Shown: piece after piece, positions 1-5,443 of the stretch
How the letters are laid out: the number at the start of each line of letters is the position of its first letter
Position numbering within the stretch: position 1 is the first letter of the stretch
Assembly: GCA_022710245.1 (NCBI GenBank)
Contig: JAKLHH010000276.1
Coordinates: 1-8,321 of the forward strand
Direction of reading: 5' to 3'
Source of the DNA: Myxococcota bacterium
Lineage (GTDB): Bacteria > Myxococcota > Polyangia > GCA-2747355 > JAKLHH01
DNA: 8,321 nt
Translations under genes and position numbers: made by a program
Notes under the pieces: model-generated
Seen by the model: only the letters and a program-made list of their open reading frames with translations
Databases searched by the model: none
What the model was told of the DNA's origin: nothing

Positions 1-157
1 TCCCCTGCCGCTGGACCACCACCCCACCCACCGAGGGGAGCATCTCCAGCACCACCCTCGGGCTGGCGACCTGGCGCGCCAGCCCCGCGAGCTCCAGCAG
101 CGCCGCGCCACGACGTCGCACCCCGACCGGCACCAGGCCCTGCAACCATTCCCTCAT
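1..157 (-). CDS. N-terminal fragment of an unrecognised protein, cut by left edge
   Basis: An open frame starts with ATG at 157 and runs without a stop through position 1, giving 52 codons. The start is well supported: AGGAGG lies 6 nt upstream on the minus strand. The visible N-terminus begins MREWLQGLVPVGVRRRG and continues as a probable helix rich in Leu and Ala, then a more beta-like stretch ending in PSVGGVVVQRQG. There is no signal peptide, lipobox or recognisable domain in what is visible. It follows the ferredoxin gene by 46 nt on the same strand, so co-transcription is likely. A redox partner of the ferredoxin is one possibility, but nothing in the fragment shows it. Confidence 0.6.
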   Translation of the reverse strand, partial: MREWLQGLVPVGVRRRGAALLELAGLARQVASPRVVLEMLPSVGGVVVQRQG

Positions 158-163
158 CCTCCA

Positions 164-169
164 CCTCCT
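164..169 (-). promoter_or_regulatory. Shine-Dalgarno site of the left-edge gene
   Basis: The minus strand reads AGGAGG here, a full match to the anti-SD complement, 6 nt before the ATG at 157. It fixes the start of the partial gene, which would otherwise be hard to call from 52 codons. Confidence 0.7.
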
Positions 170-203
170 CCTGCGCGTGGCCTGACCGGCGGCGCTCGCC
201 TGC

Positions 204-674
204 TCAGGAGTCCAGCGTCACCGGCCCGCGCGGCCGTGAGATGCAAGGCAGGCAGTAGCGCCGCTCGCGCTCGGCGTCAGAGAGCGCGTTCGGCTCGGCC
301 ATCTCCACCTGCCCCTCGAGCAGGCGGCTCCGGCACGTGCCGCAGAGCCCCATCCGGCAGGCCGACGCGAGCTCGAGGCCGGCGGCGAGCCCTGCCTCGA
401 GCAGGGTCTGCGCCTCGTCCACCTCCAGGGTCACCGCGCTCCTCGCGTAGCGGACCGCGTGGCTGCGCCCCGAGGAGCGCCGCGGCACGACGACCTCGCT
501 GGCCGGCGCTCGGGGGCGCGAGGGCTGCGGCGCCCAGTCGTCAGGCAGGGCGGCTGGTCCCTCACTGAAGAGCGGCCTCGGTGCGGCGGTCGCCGCCAGG
601 AGGAGGGAGCGCAAGGCCTTGCGCCACGCGAGCAGCGCGAGCCTGGCACGGGCCGGGAGCAGCGCGGAGAGCAT
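204..674 (-). CDS. Plant-type [2Fe-2S] ferredoxin with N-terminal extension
   Basis: The 156-residue product ends in a [2Fe-2S] ferredoxin domain (about residues 76-156). The cluster ligands are visible as C106-x4-C111-x2-C114 in ACRMGLCGTC and a fourth cysteine, C144, in YCLPCISRP. C141 is an additional nearby cysteine. This domain shuttles single electrons and resembles the C-terminal ferredoxin module of oxygenase or FNR-type reductases, but no flavin or NAD domain is fused here. The first 75 residues are not ferredoxin: residues 1-35 form an Arg-bearing hydrophobic, possibly amphipathic segment, then a Pro/Arg/Ala-rich linker follows. The ATG at 674 is preceded by GAGGT at 6 nt spacing. 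It lies 67 nt after the HD-GYP-like gene and 46 nt before the partial gene, on the same strand. The redox partner is unknown. Confidence 0.85.
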   Translation of the reverse strand: MLSALLPARARLALLAWRKALRSLLLAATAAPRPLFSEGPAALPDDWAPQPSRPRAPASEVVVPRRSSGRSHAVRYARSAVTLEVDEAQTLLEAGLAAGLELASACRMGLCGTCRSRLLEGQVEMAEPNALSDAERERRYCLPCISRPRGPVTLDS

Positions 675-681
675 CTCCTCA

Positions 682-703
682 CCTCGCGCCCGCCTGGGCG
701 AGG
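682..703 (-). other. Possible short hairpin covering the ferredoxin ribosome-binding site
   Basis: CCTCGC (682-687) and GCGAGG (698-703) can form a 6-bp stem, extendable by two G-C pairs across a bulge. The stem includes the GAGG that serves as the likely ferredoxin Shine-Dalgarno sequence. There is no T-tract, so it is not an intrinsic terminator. In DNA this GC-rich such a stem can arise by chance. Confidence 0.2.
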
Positions 704-741
704 ACGAAGCGTAGCACCTCGCGGTGTGAGGTCGAGCGGTT

Positions 742-2172
742 CTACCCTGCCGGCTTCGACGTGCGGAAGGCCGCGACCGGGTTCACGCCGAGCCGGTCGG
801 GATCGAGACACCAGACCACGGTCCGCGCCTGATCGGCGCCGAGCTCGAAGGTCGGCCCGTCGACGGCCTGGCCCTTCGCGTCGCGCACCAGGCGGAGCTG
901 GGGCTGCTCCGGGTTGTCCGGGTTGGCGGACAGCACCAGCCCCACCTCGCCCGTGTTCAGCAGCACCGCGGTCCCGGGCGGGTACCAGCCGAGCGTCTGG
1001 ATGACCGCGCTCACCAGCTCGGGGTGCGGCCCCGGCCGCTCGGCGAGCTCGAGCAGCGCCTGGTGGGGGGCGCGGGCGGCGCCGCCGGCGACGGGCGGCA
1101 GGGTGAGGCTGTCGATCGCGGAGGCGGTGGCGACGAGCTGGGAGTAGAAGGTGAGCTCGCTGCCCTGGTGCTCCGGGTAGAGGTCAGTCCGGCTGAACTC
1201 GAGCTGCGACTCGAAGATCGTCACCAGGCGGGGGATCGTCTCCTCGGTGAACCCGATCGCCTGGAGCAGGCCCTGCACCGCGTTCAGCCAGCGCGCGCCC
1301 ACCGCCTCCCGATCGCTGGGCGACATCGCCGCGGGCCGCTCCAGCGCGGCGGCGGTCGCCTCGGGGAGCCCCAGCTTGGGGAAGTCATGGAAGAGCGCGG
1401 CGGGCAGCAGCGTGAGCAGCTCGAGGCGCCGGAGCCGGAGGCCGCGCGAGGCGACCAGCGCGTAGACCGCGGTGTTGGTGAGGTGCAGGGCGAGGTCGCG
1501 GCGGCCGCCCATCCTGCGCGCGAGCGCGAGGAGCAGCCCCTCGTGGGTGGTGCAGCAATCGGCGAGGACCTGCAGCGTGCGCTTGATGCGCAGCATGGGG
1601 AGGCGCTCGCCGGCCTGCAGCGAGGTCAGCAGGTGGCGGACCAGCACGACCAGCGAGCAGTAGGCCTGCACCGTGAGCTCGTCGCGCTCGAGCTGGCGGA
1701 ACTCCGACTCGGTCGCCTGCAGCGAGCGCGCGACGACGCCGCCCCAGGCGCCGGAGAGGAGGTCGGCCTGCTCCGGGTCGGTGACCGCCAGGGCGTAGTG
1801 CTTGGCGAACTCCTGCAGCGCGGGGAGCGTGAGGCCGGTCGGGAAGGCCAGCTCGCCGACGCCGACGCCGCGCCAGAGGTCCCGCACCTGCAGCGACTTG
1901 CGGTAGTCGCTGAAGCTCAGCCGCACCAGGCGCCGGCAGATGAAGAAGCTCGCCTCGACCGAGGAGAACGTCACCGGCTCGCCGAGCTTCTTCTCGTAGG
2001 TGCGGGTGGTCTCGACGATGTCACTCAGCACCGCGGCGACCGCCGAGTTGCTGAACTCGTAGAGGCGGAGCGCCTGCTCCAGCGCGCAGAGGTGGTTGAT
2101 CAGCGAGGTCGCCAGCGCGTCCTGGGCGGCGGCGAGCTGGGCGTCGCGGTTCCGCGTGGAGCGCGCGGTCAT
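742..2172 (-). CDS. Degenerate HD-GYP domain protein, probably catalytically inactive
   Basis: This is a 476-residue soluble protein without signal peptide or membrane segment. Residues about 25-135 form an N-terminal domain that resembles a region of the neighbouring HEAT-like protein. Residues about 200-360 fit the HD-GYP fold (c-di-GMP phosphodiesterase family): H230 in ALHLTNTAVYAL aligns with the first metal His, and FHDFPKLGLPE (H262, D263, K266) with the usual HDIGK. The later signature is eroded: the expected HHE and GYP loop reads FESQLEFSRTDLYPE (321-334), and the final metal-binding Asp region reads TASAIDSLT (349-357) with Ala at the expected metal Asp. Residues about 395-445 (WYPPGTAVLLNTGEVGLVL) match the beta-rich tail typical of HD-GYP proteins. 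The ATG overlaps the upstream stop codon as ATGA, indicating translational coupling. A regulatory or scaffold role is more likely than enzymatic turnover; that is inference. Confidence 0.8.
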   Translation of the reverse strand: MTARSTRNRDAQLAAAQDALATSLINHLCALEQALRLYEFSNSAVAAVLSDIVETTRTYEKKLGEPVTFSSVEASFFICRRLVRLSFSDYRKSLQVRDLWRGVGVGELAFPTGLTLPALQEFAKHYALAVTDPEQADLLSGAWGGVVARSLQATESEFRQLERDELTVQAYCSLVVLVRHLLTSLQAGERLPMLRIKRTLQVLADCCTTHEGLLLALARRMGGRRDLALHLTNTAVYALVASRGLRLRRLELLTLLPAALFHDFPKLGLPEATAAALERPAAMSPSDREAVGARWLNAVQGLLQAIGFTEETIPRLVTIFESQLEFSRTDLYPEHQGSELTFYSQLVATASAIDSLTLPPVAGGAARAPHQALLELAERPGPHPELVSAVIQTLGWYPPGTAVLLNTGEVGLVLSANPDNPEQPQLRLVRDAKGQAVDGPTFELGADQARTVVWCLDPDRLGVNPVAAFRTSKPAG

Positions 2173-5100
2173 CGCAGCGCCTCGAGCGCGGCGTTGATCA
2201 GGGTCCGCGTGGCGTCAGGCGGCTTGCTCTGCAGGCAAGCCTCGAAGACCTTGCGCGCGCGGGCGCCCCCCACCTGCTGCACGGACTGGATCATCTCCTG
2301 GCGCTGCTCCTCGAGCTTGGCGCGCCGGAAGGTGTTGGGCGCGCAGATCCGCTTGATCACGAAGTCGTAGCTCTCGGCGCCGCCCCAGCGGACGAGCAGC
2401 GCGAGCAGCCGGCGTCGGCGCTGGGGCTGCAGCTCCTCGAAGTCGGCGCGCTTCACCAGCGCCAGCAGCTGCTGGGCGAAGCGCGCCCCGGGCAGCCGCT
2501 CGAGGAGCTCGCAGGCGAGCTCCTGCAGGTCGCGGCTCGGCAGGTCGAGGCAGAGCAGGACGGCGGGGATGTCCCGCTCCTCGAGCGCGGTGGAGAGCGC
2601 CTGCAGGGCCTCCAGGCGCACGCGCCCGTTCGAGTGACCGAGCACGCCGCGCAGCGCCTGCTGGGCGGCGGCGGTGCCGAGCGCGCGGAGCGCCGCGATC
2701 GCGGTGAGGACGTGGCTGAGGTTCGGGCTCTTCAGCCGCTGCCGGTAGTAGTCGGTCAGGTCGACCCCGCGCGCGCGAAGGATCTCGAAGAGCCGGTCCT
2801 GCGGCTCCCCGGCGGGCATCTTGGCGAGCAGCAGCCCGAGGGTCGCGTCCGCCACGGCGGGCAGCACGCGCAGCAGCGGCTCGAGGAGCACGAACTGCGA
2901 GACGGTGCAGCCCTCCAGCACCGGCAGCAGCGTCGTCAGCCGCTCGCGGGCGCTCACCTGCAGCAGCGCCTCGCGCAGGTGCGGGAGCTCGCCGCCCGCG
3001 GCGTGGGCAGCGCGGTCCAGCGAGGCCACCGCGGTGCAGACCGCGCCGAGCGCCGGCCAGCGCCCCTCACGCCAGAGCTCCTCGAGGAAGCGGCCGAGGA
3101 GCCCGGTCAGCGCGCGGTCGCCGGGGCGCGCTCGCAGCAGCCGCTCGAGCAGGCTCACCGCGCGGGCCCACGTCCCGGCGCTGATCGCGTCCGTGTCGGC
3201 GACGTACGCGGAGGAGGCGGGATCGCCGCCCTGAGCGAGCAGCTCGGCCAGCCGTGCCTGGCGACGGGCGCGCGCCTGCTCGAGCGTGGCGGCGTCGAGG
3301 CGGGCGAGGAGGGCGCGTGGGTCAGGGCCAGGTGCGCCGTGGAGCGGCTGCGAGCACTCGGCGACCAGCGCCTTGACGTGGCCGGTGAGGTCCACGCCCT
3401 CGGCGTCGTGCATCCCCTCGATGAAGAAGTCGATGGCGCGGTAGCGGACGCCGGGCATGTTCCGGTTCCAGAGCAGGGTGACCGAGTCCTCTTCCTCGCT
3501 GCGGAAGGTCACCGCGCGCATGATGTCGACGAGCTCCTTCAGCTCCCAGCTCTCGATCCCCGGCCGCAGCTCGAGCTCGCGCACCCCATCGCGGAAGAGG
3601 TGGTAGGAGAGCCCCTTGCGATCCTCCTCCGAGGTGTAGACCGAGCGGCCGCCGAGGAGGAACTCGTACGGGGTCACCGTCAGGCGCAGCGAGCCCTTCC
3701 CCACGATGGGGCGCAGCTGCTCGTAGGTCTGGACGAGCGCCTTGACGCAGGCCTCGCCGCGCCCCTCGTAGAGGTTGAGCAGCTTGACCGTCTTCTCCAG
3801 CGTGCGGAAGAAGTCGCCCACCTTCTCGGCATCGTGGGCCGTCTCGTCGACGGCGGTCGCGGGGGCGGCCATCGGCGCAGCGGTCGCGGCCGGCGGCGCT
3901 GCTCCCTGGAAGACGGTGCCGGCGGGCTGGGTGCGGAAGACCTCGACGCCGTCCGCGAGATCGAGGCTCTGGCCCTCGGGCAGGGCGCGCTCCACGAGGC
4001 TCGGTGGCGCCTGATAGCCGAGGTAGTCCTGCGCGGGGTCAGCGGGCGCCGGCGGCTGGTAGCCGATCTCGGGGCCGCGGCCGGCGAGGGCGAGCGCGTC
4101 CTCTGCTCCGGGCGGGACGAGTCGCAGCGAAGGGTCGGGGGGCTGGTAGGAGGAGCCGAGCTCGAGGACCTGGTCCGCGGCGGACGCGAGCGGCAGGTCC
4201 AGATCGGCGGCGGGCGCCAGCTCCCTCGCGGAGGGATCGAAGTCGGCCGCGCCAGCCGCGCCGGGGCCCGCCGTGGCGAGCGCGAGCTCCGCCTCGGGAG
4301 CCGCGCTGGCGAGCTCGGCCCCGGGCGCGGCGTGACCCGCGAGCTCGAGCGGGGAGGCGAGCTCGAGCGGGGAGGCGAGCTCGAGCGGGGAGGCGAGCTC
4401 CAGGGAGTCTCCCGACGTCAGCGGTGCGAGCCCGACCTCGATGGCGGGCTCCAGCTCCGGCACGCTGTCGTCGAAGCGCGCCTCCGCAGGGTCGAGGGCG
4501 GCGGCGCCGAGGTCGAGCACCCGGCCGAGACCGGGATCCGTGTCCTCGGAGGCGCCGAGCTGAAACTCGTGCTCGGTGTAGGCGGCGTCGCCTCGCCCGA
4601 CTTGCCCCTCGGCCGGAGCTTCGCGCCTCCGCCCACCCCCGCGCTCCTCGACGGCCGGCCGCTGCGGGCTGGTGACCGTCGGCGGGCGAGGCGCGCGCGT
4701 GGGAGCCGCCGGCCCCGTGGGTGCGCGCCGGGGAGCTGGCGCGCGCGTCGGCGTCGTGCCCTGGCGTGGGGCAGCGAGGTCCTCGAGCCCGCCGAGGTCC
4801 TCGAGCCCGCCGAGCCGGCCGGGCGCCGCAGCGAGGTCGTCGAGGCCGCCGCCGGGGTGCTGCGCGAGGTCCTCGAGGCCGCCAGTCGAGTGACCGGCGA
4901 GGTCGTCGAGGCCGCCGCCGGGGTGCTGCGCGAGGTCCTCGAGCCCGCCGCGCCGGCCGGGCGCCGCGGCGAGGTCCTCGAGCCCGCCGGTGGGGTGCTG
5001 CGCGAGGTCCTCGAGCCCGCCGAGCCGGCCGGGCGCCGCAGCGAGGTCGTCGAGGCCGCCGCCGGGGTGCTGCGCGAGGTCCTCGAGGCCGCCGCCAGTC

Positions 5101-5306
5101 GAGTGACCGGCGAGGTCGTCGAGGCCGCCGCCGGGGTGCTGCGCGAGGTCCTCGAGCCCGCCACGCCGGCCGGGCGCCGCGGCGAGGTCCTCGAGCCCGC
5201 CCGCGGCTCCGCGGGAGTCGTCGGCCAGCTCGTCGAGAGAGCTGTTCGCCAGGTGCTCGAGTGAACGAGAGTCCGGTGGCTGCCGGCCTGGAGGTGTTCG
5301 CGGCAT
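2169..5306 (-). CDS. Large HEAT-like repeat protein with low-complexity multivalent N-terminal half
   Basis: The chosen ATG at 5306 gives 1045 residues; the frame stays open further upstream, but that part would lie antisense to the start of the lipoprotein gene and has low-quality composition. Residues 15-180 hold LEHLA, LDELA and then 13 GG-L-(E/D)-D-L motifs. Residues 180-240 are a Pro/Arg/Ala linker. Residues 245-460 are acidic low complexity with LELA/LDLA/LALA motifs, three tandem SPLELA units and three YQPP-like motifs (387, 416, 431). A globular region begins near residue 488 (about 495-635, with RDGVRELELRPG and LLWNRNMPGVRYRAIDFF). The C-terminal part, 660-1045, is alpha-helical and HEAT-like, clearest at 860-945. 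No signal peptide or membrane segment is seen, so it is probably cytoplasmic. It is coupled by ATGA overlap to the degenerate HD-GYP gene. I recall similar paired architectures in deltaproteobacteria but no named function. No strong Shine-Dalgarno precedes the start (CTGGGG abuts the ATG). Confidence 0.8.
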   Translation of the reverse strand: MPRTPPGRQPPDSRSLEHLANSSLDELADDSRGAAGGLEDLAAAPGRRGGLEDLAQHPGGGLDDLAGHSTGGGLEDLAQHPGGGLDDLAAAPGRLGGLEDLAQHPTGGLEDLAAAPGRRGGLEDLAQHPGGGLDDLAGHSTGGLEDLAQHPGGGLDDLAAAPGRLGGLEDLGGLEDLAAPRQGTTPTRAPAPRRAPTGPAAPTRAPRPPTVTSPQRPAVEERGGGRRREAPAEGQVGRGDAAYTEHEFQLGASEDTDPGLGRVLDLGAAALDPAEARFDDSVPELEPAIEVGLAPLTSGDSLELASPLELASPLELASPLELAGHAAPGAELASAAPEAELALATAGPGAAGAADFDPSARELAPAADLDLPLASAADQVLELGSSYQPPDPSLRLVPPGAEDALALAGRGPEIGYQPPAPADPAQDYLGYQAPPSLVERALPEGQSLDLADGVEVFRTQPAGTVFQGAAPPAATAAPMAAPATAVDETAHDAEKVGDFFRTLEKTVKLLNLYEGRGEACVKALVQTYEQLRPIVGKGSLRLTVTPYEFLLGGRSVYTSEEDRKGLSYHLFRDGVRELELRPGIESWELKELVDIMRAVTFRSEEEDSVTLLWNRNMPGVRYRAIDFFIEGMHDAEGVDLTGHVKALVAECSQPLHGAPGPDPRALLARLDAATLEQARARRQARLAELLAQGGDPASSAYVADTDAISAGTWARAVSLLERLLRARPGDRALTGLLGRFLEELWREGRWPALGAVCTAVASLDRAAHAAGGELPHLREALLQVSARERLTTLLPVLEGCTVSQFVLLEPLLRVLPAVADATLGLLLAKMPAGEPQDRLFEILRARGVDLTDYYRQRLKSPNLSHVLTAIAALRALGTAAAQQALRGVLGHSNGRVRLEALQALSTALEERDIPAVLLCLDLPSRDLQELACELLERLPGARFAQQLLALVKRADFEELQPQRRRRLLALLVRWGGAESYDFVIKRICAPNTFRRAKLEEQRQEMIQSVQQVGGARARKVFEACLQSKPPDATRTLINAALEALR
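4339..4392 (-). repeat. 18-nt unit in three exact tandem copies (SPLELA repeats)
   Basis: The plus-strand unit GCGAGCTCGAGCGGGGAG occurs three times exactly, at 4339-4356, 4357-4374 and 4375-4392, then a partial copy at 4393-4400. On the coding minus strand it gives three SPLELA hexapeptides in a row (residues 306-323) next to a diverged SLELA. Exact nucleotide identity implies recent slippage or expansion. Confidence 0.9.
4776..5201 (-). repeat. Coding tandem repeat with duplicated higher-order unit of about 210 nt
   Basis: This stretch codes for residues 36-177 of the HEAT-like protein, 13 copies of GG-L-(E/D)-D-L usually spaced 11-13 residues. The variable ends follow an ordered pattern: AAAPGRR, AQHPG, AGHST(G), AQHPG, AAAPGRL, AQHPT, then the same order again. 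At DNA level 4794-4988 and 5004-5201 are two copies, 210 nt apart, differing by what I count as one 3-nt indel (an additional gcc in the right copy, seen as the extra or missing Gly after GHST) and one substitution (GCCGCGCC versus GCCACGCC). This marks a recent segmental duplication on top of older diverged units. Confidence 0.92.
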
Positions 5307-5313
5307 CCCCAGG

Positions 5314-5319
5314 AATGTA
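5314..5319 (-). promoter_or_regulatory. Candidate extended -10 box for the minus-strand operon
   Basis: On the minus strand the sequence reads TGATACATT, an extended -10 (TG-n-TACATT, 4/6 to TATAAT). It ends only 7 nt before the ATG at 5306, so transcription would begin at or within a few bases of the start codon, giving a leaderless or nearly leaderless mRNA. No convincing -35 is seen. Low confidence, but it fits the absence of a normal Shine-Dalgarno. Confidence 0.3.
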
Positions 5320-5406
5320 TCAGGTCCCCGCGAGAGGCGACAGAAGTGGCGCGCGGTGGTGCCGGCCGGCGACGAGCCTCTCTTTCGCGCCGGACCAGCG
5401 CGGGTG

Positions 5407-5412
5407 TAGACT
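5407..5412 (+). promoter_or_regulatory. Candidate -10 box of the cysteine-rich lipoprotein gene
   Basis: TAGACT (4/6 to TATAAT), preceded by TG in GGGTGTAGACT, forms a plausible -10 box 31 nt before the ATG at 5444. The -35 region around 5383-5388 (TTTCGC) is weak. The predicted leader is about 25 nt and contains a small direct repeat, CCTTAG twice (5420-5431), just before the ribosome-binding site. Confidence 0.4.
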
Positions 5413-5433
5413 GATCGGACCTTAGCCTTAGGG

Positions 5434-5440
5434 AAGGAGA
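5434..5440 (+). promoter_or_regulatory. Shine-Dalgarno site of the cysteine-rich lipoprotein gene
   Basis: AAGGAGA ends 3 nt before the ATG at 5444. It supports this start, which is also the one that places a lipobox at the right distance. Confidence 0.7.
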
Positions 5441-5443
5441 GCC

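Noticed and set aside
1024..2370. Plus-strand open frame of 448 codons antisense to the HD-GYP-like gene
   Set aside because: Low-complexity shadow; the minus strand has recognisable HD-GYP motifs, ATGA coupling and an HD-GYP-type tail.
4776..5201. CRISPR array or non-coding satellite
   Set aside because: The repeats are in frame, units keep a protein pattern, indels are multiples of three, and there are no unique spacers.
2634..5264. Long plus-strand open frame of 876 codons antisense to the HEAT-like gene
   Set aside because: It mirrors the minus-strand gene in GC-rich DNA, has shadow composition (Arg/Glu/Leu/Val-rich), lacks recognisable domains, and its repeats are just the reverse reading of the GGLEDL repeats.
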